The notes beneath the pieces were generated by a model that saw nothing but the letters and a program-made list of their open reading frames with translations, made no database searches and was not told where the DNA came from. A stretch of 64,000 nucleotides of DNA from Alteromonas sp. KC3 (GTDB lineage Bacteria; Pseudomonadota; Gammaproteobacteria; Enterobacterales; Alteromonadaceae). Shown here in pieces: positions 1-8,237 of the stretch. The DNA is taken from positions 2,852,001 through 2,916,000 of the forward strand of contig NZ_AP024235.1 in assembly GCF_016756315.1 (NCBI RefSeq), given 5' to 3'. The translations under genes and the position numbers were made by a program. Position 1 is the stretch's first letter; every line of letters starts with the position of its first letter.

Positions 1-187
1 TACTACCGTTAAAGCCAAAATCACCATAGCCTGCATCGTCAGAAAAGATAAAAACGATATTCGGTTTTTTATGTTCCTTTGAGGGCCTTCCCTCTTTCGA
101 TTCAGTACCATGGGCAAGTGATGCCAAGGTAATCATTAATAAAAACGATACCAATACATTAAGAGTTTTATGATTTCGCGACGCCAT
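1..187 (-). CDS. S1 sulfatase, N-terminal fragment (cut by window edge)
   Basis: Only the first 62 codons lie in the window; the gene continues past position 1. The start is the ATG ending at 187, preceded by AGGA at a good spacing. The translation has a hydrophobic signal peptide (about residues 8-26), a charged linker, then the S1-sulfatase opening strand PNIVFIFSDDAGYGDFG, where the paired Asp residues bind the active-site calcium. The catalytic Cys/Ser motif is outside the window, so formylglycine chemistry cannot be confirmed. It is probably the last visible gene of a unit with the SDR and FG-GAP genes upstream and is expected to remove a sulfate ester from carrageenan oligosaccharides in the periplasm or outside the cell. 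The subfamily cannot be assigned. Confidence 0.8.
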   Translation of the reverse strand, partial: MASRNHKTLNVLVSFLLMITLASLAHGTESKEGRPSKEHKKPNIVFIFSDDAGYGDFGFNGS

Positions 188-226
188 TTCGCTGTCCTTT
201 TTAAACAAAAATATGCATATAAAACG

Positions 227-928
227 TTAAGAAAAATTCTCTTCTGACTGCGGGCGGATAATGAGTTCATGCACGTGAGCATGTTCGGCAGTCAGCATTA
301 AATTAAAAATAGCCTTAGCTACGTCTTCGGCTTTTAGATATTCAGGGCGTTCAGCTTCTCTAAATGGAGTATCGACACCGCCGGGATAGACGGATAACAT
401 CTTAATGTTGTCTTTTCGAAGCTCTTTACGCATTACCTTTGTATAGGCATCAAGAGCGGCTTTACTCGCCGTATAAGCGGCTATGCCTGGATTTGAAAAA
501 TGACAGGCGGTAGAAAGTACGTTAATTACTGTTCCAAGTTTACGAGATTGCATAACAGGAACGACGGTTTGCATACAATGAATAGGCGCATAACAATTAA
601 CTTCCATCAACCAATCTAGCTCTGAAAGCTCTGTCTCAATTCCGGTCTTTCTAACATTGTTCAGTCCGGCACAGTTAACCAAAACATCTATATCGCCGTG
701 TGTTTTGATAGCCCGTTTAATAAAACCTTCTGTTTGCTTTTTATTTGTTAGGCAAAAACTCTCACTGTATATGCGTTTATCTGGCAACGCAGCTAGCGAT
801 TTCTGTAGTTTTTCTTCATTCCGACCACACAAACTTAATAAGAAAGACTCGTTTGCTATCTGTTGGGCTAGCGCTTGTCCAATCCCCGATGAGGCTCCCG
901 TAATCAGAATATGTTTCTTTTTATCCAT
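227..928 (-). CDS. Short-chain dehydrogenase/reductase (SDR), substrate unknown
   Basis: A 233-residue classical SDR. Visible motifs are the Rossmann glycine motif TGASSGIG near residues 10-17, NCAG near 87, and a Ser/Tyr/Lys triad with YTASK near 152-156. There is no signal peptide, so it is cytoplasmic. The start ATG at 928 has AGG about 10 bases upstream. It lies 75 bp after the FG-GAP gene and 39 bp before a sulfatase gene on the same strand, so it is probably co-transcribed under the operator at 3006. The characterised carrageenan pathways as I recall them do not need an SDR. It may act on an aldehyde or keto sugar from the pathway, but that is only inference from position. Confidence 0.85.
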   Translation of the reverse strand: MDKKKHILITGASSGIGQALAQQIANESFLLSLCGRNEEKLQKSLAALPDKRIYSESFCLTNKKQTEGFIKRAIKTHGDIDVLVNCAGLNNVRKTGIETELSELDWLMEVNCYAPIHCMQTVVPVMQSRKLGTVINVLSTACHFSNPGIAAYTASKAALDAYTKVMRKELRKDNIKMLSVYPGGVDTPFREAERPEYLKAEDVAKAIFNLMLTAEHAHVHELIIRPQSEENFS

Positions 929-1003
929 TATAACGATGCCTTTAATTGATTCGCGATAAGCGTAATAATTTAGTCAAGCTATTTTCCATGCCGTATTTAG
1001 AAT

Positions 1004-2932
1004 TCACCAACCAACATAGGTATTTGCCGTGGTAAAGGTTCGTGTAGATTGCTCATTGTTGCTCCATGAAATCTTTGCTTTAACCGGTCCAGTGCACTTA
1101 CCTAAACCGAAGTGTAACGCCGTGTTTGAACTCAAAGAATATGCTGCTGAGGTTTGCCCTACTTTCTTTTTCTGCTTATTTCCGCATGCCTCTATTTCTA
1201 CTACCGCACCTCCTGAATTAGCGTTTGTTTTTGGCGAGGGTGGAACGTGTATACCAATGTAGTTATTGTGTGGTTTGGTGTTGCGCAATAGGTGCCACTT
1301 GCCACGCTCATTACCTATTATTAGGTCAACAGCACCATCTAAGTCGTAGTCTAATGGCTCAATTCCAAGACCTAGTGCACCTAGTTCTTCACTGGTAATA
1401 CCGTGAGCAGTAATAGCCTGGAAACCTTTTCCTTTTTCATTAAGAAAAGTGAGCGCATTATTAGAGTGAATGAGGTCGCCTTTTTTAGCTATAACAAGGT
1501 CGCTGTAGCCATCATTATTGATATCTGCTACCGCTGACGAAACCGTATTTTCTTGATAGGTAATTCCCGCTTGTGCTGAGTTATCAACAAATGTACCGCC
1601 GGTATTTAAAAGCAGCATATCGCTTAACGCTTCTGGCTTTGGCATTTCAGGGTAAGCGGTAACCCCTTTAATTACCCCAGTAGAAATTGAAAACGTTGCC
1701 GTGGCGAACTGCCATTGCCCATTCCCAATGTAGCCAATATAAGCGCCCTTTTTGTCTAATATATCTGGGAACCCAAGTGCATCGCTATTTACAAGACGAA
1801 CGTCTCGTCCAATGTGGGTCTCACCTTCAAACGCAAAGGGGTAAGCTGACTCTCCAATAAATAGGTCTTTAGTTGGCCACTGACTTTGAAAGTTAAGTAA
1901 TTCGATTACTGGACCTGCATGAAAAGGAGGAAACTTATGTGCTCCTCGCAACCAGTAGTAGCCTAATAATTGAAGTTTTTTATCGTAAAATGTTTGCCCT
2001 GGTTGATACTCGACTGAGCGGGTTACAAATAGGTCAAAGTCGCCATCATTATCAAAATCAAATTCGTTGATACTTGTGACATTACTTATCGAAACAGGAA
2101 AAGCGCTGCTCGTCACATCTTTGTATTCGAACGCATCATTCGCTTGATAAGCTCTGGCTTCATCGTTACCGTATACAATTAAATCGGGTAACCCGTCGTT
2201 ATTGAAGTCAGTGATGAGTGTTTTCTGACCATCGCCTCTTACCGCGGGCAGTTTTGTTTCCTCAACAAACTGGCCATTCTGGATATTTTTAAATATATAG
2301 CTTTCACTTTTTCCCTGCATCTCTCGAGAAGGAAATGCAAAGTTAAGTAAATCTAGCCACCCATCTTGGTTTAAGTCGACAAACTTCACCGTTCGCCCAC
2401 GCATAAAAGGCATGGGTTGTTCTAAATTTGGCACCGTTGTAATTTCACGGTTTTTCTCTACCCGAAAAAGCTTGGTATTTCTGGCGTTACTCCCTGAACC
2501 TCCGCCTCTGGAAACAGCTATTTCGATACTGCCGTCTTTATCAAAATCACCTGCTGTAATACCGTGCATATCCCCCATTATTAGGTCATACGGTTTTGCA
2601 AACCGGCCATTGTTGTTCCACAACACTTTTAAGCTAAAACCATGGTCATTTAGCAAAAGATCAGGAAACCCATCTTGGTCAAGGTCAGCTACTGTAGCTA
2701 CATCCCACTTGCGCAAACTGCTGTTTGTTAGAGGTAGATGTTTTCCCTCCTGCTTAAATAAGATGCGCTCATTACTAATATTTTCGCTATTAAAGCCTAC
2801 CTTGGTTTGCTCCACACCATTTGCACATGCGAAAGCGCTAGTAGTCAGTACAGCTAAGAGCACTTTAGATATTTTGTTTTTATAGTACTCGCCGCCTATA
2901 GCAGTGCTGATGAATTGACTTTTAACAAACAT
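1004..2932 (-). CDS. FG-GAP/VCBS repeat protein with ASPIC/UnbV C-terminal domain
   Basis: A 642-residue exported protein. The N-terminus has a positively charged stretch and a hydrophobic core ending SAFAC, which could be cut by signal peptidase I or act as a weak lipobox. Seven calcium-loop motifs of the DxDxDG type are visible (for example VADLDQDGFPD, ITDFNNDGLPD, VADINNDGYSD), typical of FG-GAP repeats that build an integrin-like beta-propeller. The last 70 residues resemble the ASPIC/UnbV domain (HFGLG core). It is the first gene of the unit that continues into the SDR and a sulfatase, with an operator at 3006-3020. It is probably a surface or periplasmic calcium-dependent glycan-binding protein. 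An enzymatic role on carrageenan is possible, but no catalytic motif is recognisable. Confidence 0.8.
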   Translation of the reverse strand: MFVKSQFISTAIGGEYYKNKISKVLLAVLTTSAFACANGVEQTKVGFNSENISNERILFKQEGKHLPLTNSSLRKWDVATVADLDQDGFPDLLLNDHGFSLKVLWNNNGRFAKPYDLIMGDMHGITAGDFDKDGSIEIAVSRGGGSGSNARNTKLFRVEKNREITTVPNLEQPMPFMRGRTVKFVDLNQDGWLDLLNFAFPSREMQGKSESYIFKNIQNGQFVEETKLPAVRGDGQKTLITDFNNDGLPDLIVYGNDEARAYQANDAFEYKDVTSSAFPVSISNVTSINEFDFDNDGDFDLFVTRSVEYQPGQTFYDKKLQLLGYYWLRGAHKFPPFHAGPVIELLNFQSQWPTKDLFIGESAYPFAFEGETHIGRDVRLVNSDALGFPDILDKKGAYIGYIGNGQWQFATATFSISTGVIKGVTAYPEMPKPEALSDMLLLNTGGTFVDNSAQAGITYQENTVSSAVADINNDGYSDLVIAKKGDLIHSNNALTFLNEKGKGFQAITAHGITSEELGALGLGIEPLDYDLDGAVDLIIGNERGKWHLLRNTKPHNNYIGIHVPPSPKTNANSGGAVVEIEACGNKQKKKVGQTSAAYSLSSNTALHFGLGKCTGPVKAKISWSNNEQSTRTFTTANTYVGW

Positions 2933-3005
2933 TTATCTTCTTCTCTATGAGATGCGTTGCGATGAAAAGAACCCACCGCCACCACGGATAAAATACGACC
3001 TTAAT

Positions 3006-3020
3006 ATACATCATATGTTT
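3006..3020. promoter_or_regulatory. PUL operator site 1
   Basis: ATACATCATATGTTT matches the locus palindrome AAACAT-N3-ATGTTT with one mismatch. It lies 73 bp upstream of the FG-GAP gene start. Confidence 0.7.
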
Positions 3021-3063
3021 TATGAATGTTAAGTATTTTTAAACATTTATGCTTGTTCAATAT

Positions 3064-3089
3064 AAAAAGAGGGGGCAATTAAGCCCCCT
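3064..3089 (-). terminator. Terminator after the carrageenase gene
   Basis: GGGGGC-AATTAA-GCCCCC hairpin. On the minus strand it is followed by a T-rich tract. It closes the PEP-CTERM-like/GH82 unit. Confidence 0.8.
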
Positions 3090-3119
3090 TGTCTATTTCA
3101 TTTGTTAAGTGGTTATCTT

Positions 3120-6100
3120 TTAATACCACCTTACATCACTACAGTTTGATAATGCGGTTTGGTAATTAGAACGACACGAAGATAACGGCACAGAAAGGCT
3201 GTCTAGCTTTTCGTAATGCGCATTAGGAAAGCCGTTAAATGAGGGGTCATCAATATTAATATTGAAATTATAATCCACACCTTCTTTTTGCTCGTTTACG
3301 ATAGCGGCGACAGAATCTCCGAGGAAAATTTGTCCTCTTCTCGACCATTGCTCAGGCGAAGCAATACAGATATTGTCGCAGTTAGCTATGAAATTTAAGT
3401 TATCTAGCTTCAAGTGAGCATTGATATCGAAATTAGCCGTAACGTTATAAACATAAGACTCTTCAAACCACCCTGGTTTGAGTTTAGTTCGATTATGCAC
3501 TGCATCTAAACACACTTTGGTTGGCGTAATTCGGGTAGCCCATTGGTTTGCACCACGAGCATAAGTCACATCAGCGCAGCCATCACCATAAGTAGCGTTA
3601 ACTTCATCGCGCCATTGGTTCCTTGTATAACTTTCACCTTGAGGGCTAAACAGTTCAACGAACCCTTCGTCTACCCTTACGGCAAAACCACAACCGTTGG
3701 AGACAACACCATTGACCTGTACCGACCCATTTTCTTGGAAATGAGGGCCAAACATAACGGGGGCTAAACAATCTGTTCCTTGAATATTTTCAGCAAAAAT
3801 ATCTCGAATACCGCCTTTACCGAAGTCCTTCATACTTAAGTTATCTGTTTCCATTCTTAGCGTAATACCGCCTTCGCTATGAAGATTCCTGAACAGAATA
3901 TTATCGGCAGCATAAGTCTGAACTAGCCCGTAACCGAACAATGAGTTGTGCTGAGTGATGTCTTCAATAATACCGTTTACAGGCCAGTGGAGGTCGTTAT
4001 CTCGCTGTGTTACGCCAACCAAGAAGGAAGCGAAGATAGTCTTGTTATCTTCAATTGTAAAATTAGCAAACCTGAAGTTTTCTATGTCACCCATTCTAAA
4101 TACAGCGATGCGCTCATTGGGTTCTGGCGTTCTGTCGATAGACAAATCGATAGTAAAACCTTCGCCAAGGCCAACCATGCTCACATTTTCTGCTTTACCC
4201 TGGTCCCCAAACCCCATTTCGAACATCCAAGTGTTGTAGCCACCACCAGGTGCCATATAGAAACGTGCATCTTCATGTACCTCAATTTGAACATTTGACC
4301 GTAGATGTACACTTCTAAAGTAATAGTCGCCGGCAGGAATTAAGAGTGTACCTCCACCTAAATTGTTACTTATGTCATCAAGCGCTTCCTGCAGAACCTG
4401 AGTATCATCAATTGAATCCTGATTATTAACTGCATAATCAATTAGCAAATCACGCTGAACACCTATTGCTGATGGCGGCGTAAAGAATCTAGAGTCTTCA
4501 AAGCTGATAGGTTCAGGTCTGGGGGTTACCGTGTAAGTGCCGCTACCATCATGATAGCCGTATTCAGGCAACGGGACGTCATTTTCAATTTCACCGCTTC
4601 TGGCTAGCGCGTTGTCACCCACTAGCAGATAATCGTCGATAATTATCTTATCCCCTTCTTCTAACCCACCAAAATAGAAGGATGGAAGAACGTCAGTAAT
4701 ATCTTTACCCGTAGTGAGGATCCAGCTTTCCGGAACAGAGAAGCTAGGTTCATTATTGTTCGCATTTATAAAGGTTATTGTTACCCAGTCACCGAAATCC
4801 TCAGGTTCAACCGTCGCAGTGTAGTCAGCGGTTATAGCCTGCGCCGCAGCAACTTTGCCCGACTTGCCGCCGCTTAACGTTACATTCCACGGTAACAAGT
4901 GATGCTTTACCGTTACTGGGGTTATACTAGAATTGCCTACGCCTTTTACGACTTTTACATTTAAACTTACAGACTGAATTTCTGTGTCAACAGCCCCACC
5001 ACCTAAAGCCTGACTCCACGGGTTAGCGCTGCCCCATTTGTGCCACAATAAAGACTGATTAACAATATCTGTGTTGACACTGGTATCGGTATAACTGATA
5101 GCACTACTGCTATTCACACCACCATTATCTTCTAGGCTAATACTACCAAAATCGGCAAGTACAAAACCCCATCCGTTGGTTTGGCTAACTGTTGCCTCTT
5201 CAAAGTCGTATGCAATAGTGAAATCTGTGGGGATGGGTAGCGGTTCGCCGACTTCTGATAAAACAAAATAGTCATCTAGATAAACTCTATCCCCTACTTC
5301 GGTGCCAGCAAATTTAAATTCAGGGTAAATATTGAACTCGTCCCCTTCATAGCCCGACCACGTGGATGGAATAATAAAATCGCCTTCTGAATCGGAAGTG
5401 AGCGTTAATGTTAACTGAACCCAGCCCCTGCTGTTCGCTGGAATAGTCCCTGTATAACGTGGCGCCGCTTCAACTGCAGCAGGATAATTATTACGCTTAT
5501 TACCTGAAACCAACCCATAAGGAAGGAGGTAGTGAATAAGTTCAATGTCCTTTTCAGACACTAAGTCAGTTTTTACCCACAAAGACACTTCTTTTAATAT
5601 GTGACCGTGGTTATCAAACCTGGCGGTAAACGGACTATTATTCCATTGCTGAAGGTAAAAACCGTTCTGCTCTGGATTCACATTTTCACTTGTATCTTCA
5701 TAGACAAGCGCTGCGCCATTTCTCCCTTCTCCATCGGCAAAACTAAGTGCTCCTCTGTCGATAACAGAATATACCCAGCCTTGACTACCTTGGTTTGGCG
5801 CCAAGTTATTCTCATCAAACGTATAGTTAAAGTTAAGCATATCTCCGAGTTGATAATCTGGCTCGTTAGTGTCTGGTGTACTACCACTTCCTCCTGAAGA
5901 GTCGCCTTCACCATTACCGCTGTCACTATCATTCACTGGTTCACAGCAAGCCTCCTCCAAAGGCACTTCGTTTATTGCGTAGTTGTCTATGGTGACTTTG
6001 TCACCCACATCTAATCCGTCAAACAAAAACTGAGGATAAACCTGAATAGATGACTCGCCATCAAAGTGACGCCACGTATCAGGAATAGTAAAACTACGTA

Positions 6101-7070
6101 AGCCGGTTTTAGTATCAATAAATTCAACTTGCACCCAGTTGCCATTTTCGGAACCCGGAATAATCATTTCGTATTGTGGGCCGATATCTAAACCTGCATT
6201 AATGGTTGGTCCTTTCTTGTCATCAATCACGGGAAAGGGAATAAGATTGTGCCTTACCGTTACATTGCCAGGTTGCGCTTTTGCAACCTTCACCCACAGC
6301 GAGACTGAATTGATATTTTTCCCTATGCCACCTTCCAGTAAGGTAGTCCATGGATTGATATTGGGTTGATTTGTACGGTTGTTAAATCTAATGCCATTTT
6401 GTGTGATATTTACATTAGTACTTGTGTCTGTATAGCTAATTGCTCCTGTTTGATCTTTTCCAATTTCAGCCTCAAATACCATTTCACCTCGGTTACGCGT
6501 GGGATACACCCAACCCTCCCAGTTGTTATTTTCAAGCTGTACTTGGTCAATATTAAAATCGTAGGCAAATGTCAGAGCATTACTCGGTTGAATTTGTTGT
6601 TGAAGCTCAACGTCATAGGAAAACGCTTTCCGGGCTGGGCCAAAATAAATAGTGTGGCTGTTCTGAGCACCCGTTATACGAAAGTATGGTTGATTGAGGT
6701 TGTTGTATCCGTCTGGCTCTATCACCTCATGGCTACTTTGCGTGACGACCAAGCGTAACGTATCACTTTGGCTAACCGCCCCTGATAAAGTAAAGGTGTT
6801 TTCAGTAAAATAACCTACACCTCGCTCAACATATCGGTCACTTTGTTCCACAACGATGTCACTTATAACTTCCCACTGCATGACTTCCGCCACTTGGGCT
6901 TGCGCGACATTTAACGTTAATAACGCGGGTATAGCACTTAACAAAGACAGTGTTGAACGTGAGGAGGCGTGGTAAAGAGATCTACCAATGAAGTTTTGTA
7001 TAAGTTTTTTATTAAAAATACTTAGCTTCTTAGACACAATGTTGCTAAGAGTTGGCTGTTGATTAAACAT
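3120..7070 (-). CDS. Multimodular GH82 iota-carrageenase
   Basis: Endo-hydrolase expected to cut beta-1,4 bonds in iota-carrageenan outside the cell. The 1316 residues start with a signal peptide that has a long n-region (hydrophobic core about 41-58). An unassigned beta-rich region follows (about 65-160), then three homologous modules (about 165-368, 411-606, 616-815) joined partly by a Ser/Gly linker (381-400), and a C-terminal right-handed beta-helix (about 866-1316). That last part closely matches my recollection of the Alteromonas fortis GH82 enzyme, for example NKTIFASFLVGVTQR and NILFRNLHSEGG. Putative catalytic E1074 and D1076 sit in LRMETDN, with Q1051 and H1110 as supporting residues. 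GH82 enzymes I know are about 490 residues, so the extra 800 residues are unusual. The start ATG overlaps the upstream gene end by 8 bp and has GGGA in front, suggesting translational coupling. Confidence 0.92.
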   Translation of the reverse strand: MFNQQPTLSNIVSKKLSIFNKKLIQNFIGRSLYHASSRSTLSLLSAIPALLTLNVAQAQVAEVMQWEVISDIVVEQSDRYVERGVGYFTENTFTLSGAVSQSDTLRLVVTQSSHEVIEPDGYNNLNQPYFRITGAQNSHTIYFGPARKAFSYDVELQQQIQPSNALTFAYDFNIDQVQLENNNWEGWVYPTRNRGEMVFEAEIGKDQTGAISYTDTSTNVNITQNGIRFNNRTNQPNINPWTTLLEGGIGKNINSVSLWVKVAKAQPGNVTVRHNLIPFPVIDDKKGPTINAGLDIGPQYEMIIPGSENGNWVQVEFIDTKTGLRSFTIPDTWRHFDGESSIQVYPQFLFDGLDVGDKVTIDNYAINEVPLEEACCEPVNDSDSGNGEGDSSGGSGSTPDTNEPDYQLGDMLNFNYTFDENNLAPNQGSQGWVYSVIDRGALSFADGEGRNGAALVYEDTSENVNPEQNGFYLQQWNNSPFTARFDNHGHILKEVSLWVKTDLVSEKDIELIHYLLPYGLVSGNKRNNYPAAVEAAPRYTGTIPANSRGWVQLTLTLTSDSEGDFIIPSTWSGYEGDEFNIYPEFKFAGTEVGDRVYLDDYFVLSEVGEPLPIPTDFTIAYDFEEATVSQTNGWGFVLADFGSISLEDNGGVNSSSAISYTDTSVNTDIVNQSLLWHKWGSANPWSQALGGGAVDTEIQSVSLNVKVVKGVGNSSITPVTVKHHLLPWNVTLSGGKSGKVAAAQAITADYTATVEPEDFGDWVTITFINANNNEPSFSVPESWILTTGKDITDVLPSFYFGGLEEGDKIIIDDYLLVGDNALARSGEIENDVPLPEYGYHDGSGTYTVTPRPEPISFEDSRFFTPPSAIGVQRDLLIDYAVNNQDSIDDTQVLQEALDDISNNLGGGTLLIPAGDYYFRSVHLRSNVQIEVHEDARFYMAPGGGYNTWMFEMGFGDQGKAENVSMVGLGEGFTIDLSIDRTPEPNERIAVFRMGDIENFRFANFTIEDNKTIFASFLVGVTQRDNDLHWPVNGIIEDITQHNSLFGYGLVQTYAADNILFRNLHSEGGITLRMETDNLSMKDFGKGGIRDIFAENIQGTDCLAPVMFGPHFQENGSVQVNGVVSNGCGFAVRVDEGFVELFSPQGESYTRNQWRDEVNATYGDGCADVTYARGANQWATRITPTKVCLDAVHNRTKLKPGWFEESYVYNVTANFDINAHLKLDNLNFIANCDNICIASPEQWSRRGQIFLGDSVAAIVNEQKEGVDYNFNINIDDPSFNGFPNAHYEKLDSLSVPLSSCRSNYQTALSNCSDVRWY

Positions 7071-7761
7071 GGTATTTTCCCTGATACAAATTAGCGAAGT
7101 GTTTGACTCGAAGTTCTTTTTTTATTTCCACCCAAGTCGATGTCACAAAGTTGCGGCGAACCCACAGCCCAGCGAAGGCTATTAGCAATAGGGAGAAGCT
7201 AACCGGCTCTGAAACTGCTACTGAGGAATCAGCCAGTTGAATATTAGAAACAGTTAGCGTATCACCTAATGAAAAGTTCGTGTCACCCACTGCAAACTCT
7301 AGAGAAACCTGTTGTCCACGCAGCACTGATAAATCAGCAGTTGCTCCATCGGTATTGAAGTCATGCAGAAGATTGCTACTACTGTCGAACAATGCAACCT
7401 GAAAGAAATCAGCAGCTGCGCTGAATGCCAGTGAGAGTGAGTGCGTTGAAGCGCTTACCGTGAATGACTGAAAAAGGTACACTCCAAAAATTTCATCGGC
7501 TCCTTGAAAGTCCGTCGATAGAGAGAGCGTGCCTGCATTCGAAGAGAAGTTATTAGAAAAATCGGAAAAATTATTTATATCAACGAAAAACAATTCATTT
7601 GCCCCATCGAAAATGTCGACTTGCCCTTGCCATCCGTCAAGCGCATTGTCGAAATTGCTATTTATCAGCGTGGCTGAAGCTTTACTTGAAAGAGATAAGG
7701 CGAGCATTAATAGGGTGATACAACACCAGTACACCACTGTGGTTTGTTTTTTATTCAGCAT
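7063..7761 (-). CDS. Small exported protein with PEP-CTERM-like sorting signal
   Basis: A 232-residue protein with an N-terminal signal peptide (about 10-30) and a beta-rich body beginning NSNFDNALDGWQG, a pattern common at the start of carbohydrate-binding-like beta-sandwiches. Near residue 185 comes SEP, then a hydrophobic stretch and RR, which is the architecture of PEP-CTERM exosortase signals (motif, membrane segment, basic end). Unlike typical family members, about 27 further residues follow the RR. The start ATG at 7761 has AAGGA upstream. Operator 7791-7805 is only 29 bp away. The gene end overlaps the GH82 start, so the two proteins are probably made together. The role may be surface anchoring or substrate binding. 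The exosortase assignment is inference from the motif. Confidence 0.75.
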   Translation of the reverse strand: MLNKKQTTVVYWCCITLLMLALSLSSKASATLINSNFDNALDGWQGQVDIFDGANELFFVDINNFSDFSNNFSSNAGTLSLSTDFQGADEIFGVYLFQSFTVSASTHSLSLAFSAAADFFQVALFDSSSNLLHDFNTDGATADLSVLRGQQVSLEFAVGDTNFSLGDTLTVSNIQLADSSVAVSEPVSFSLLLIAFAGLWVRRNFVTSTWVEIKKELRVKHFANLYQGKYHV

Positions 7762-7790
7762 ATTTTTTCCTTTTTTGAGTAACCCAACTT

Positions 7791-7805
7791 AAACATATCA
7801 TGTTT
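7791..7805. promoter_or_regulatory. PUL operator site 2
   Basis: AAACATATCATGTTT, with perfect 6-bp half-sites and spacer ATC, 29 bp upstream of the PEP-CTERM-like/GH82 unit. Confidence 0.8.
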
Positions 7806-8036
7806 GATATAATCATTTGTTTAACATTTTTTCAACAAGTAACTGACATGATTTTTCGTTTTAGGGTTAAAGAATTACGTTGTCACTTTGCCCAAATGCT
7901 TGCTCTTACGTTTTTACTTAACAAAACCATCATCAAACCGTCTTTCCATAAAAAAATTAATTTCTATATTTATCAGAACGATAAATAGTCCAACTAAAAA
8001 AACGGTTAATAAATTGTGAACTAAAATTGAAATATT

Positions 8037-8051
8037 AAACATCATATGTTT
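8037..8051. promoter_or_regulatory. PUL operator site 3
   Basis: AAACATCATATGTTT, perfect half-sites, with symmetry extending to TTAAACAT/ATGTTTAA. It lies 186 bp upstream of the TonB receptor start and controls the rightward arm of this divergent region. Confidence 0.82.
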
Positions 8052-8237
8052 AAACTAGTAACATCTAGCGATAGTTAGAACCTGAAGGTGCGAAGGGGTA
8101 CCGATCAAGTCTTCAGGCCCGTTCAGCTTCACAATGACGTTGTATTTCCAAGCAGCGGTACGCGAAGAGATAATCTGGGGAACTTGACTGTTGTTAGTTC
8201 GATAAAAATTGGAACGCTCAAACTAGGTAGAAACCAT
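8052..8237 (+). promoter_or_regulatory. Long leader of the TonB receptor gene
   Basis: About 186 bp separate operator site 3 from the receptor ATG. CCTGAAG (8081-8087) can pair with CTTCAGG (8111-8117) around a 23-nt loop, so the transcript could have a structured leader. The receptor reading frame is open through most of this stretch from 8088, but the sequence there has no signal peptide and the ATG at 8238 directly precedes one. No known riboswitch class is recognised. The rest of the divergent region (7806-8036) is AT-rich with nothing else that I can support. Confidence 0.35.

Noticed and set aside
3042..3056. AAACATTTATGCTTG near operator site 1
   Set aside because: Only one half-site, with wrong spacing for the second; not counted.
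7800..7988. 62-codon plus-strand frame in the divergent GH82/TonB region
   Set aside because: AT-rich promoter DNA overlapping an operator, no good ribosome site, no domain.
8088..8237. In-frame extension of the large TonB receptor by 50 residues
   Set aside because: The ATG at 8238 directly precedes a normal signal peptide; the extension would bury it.
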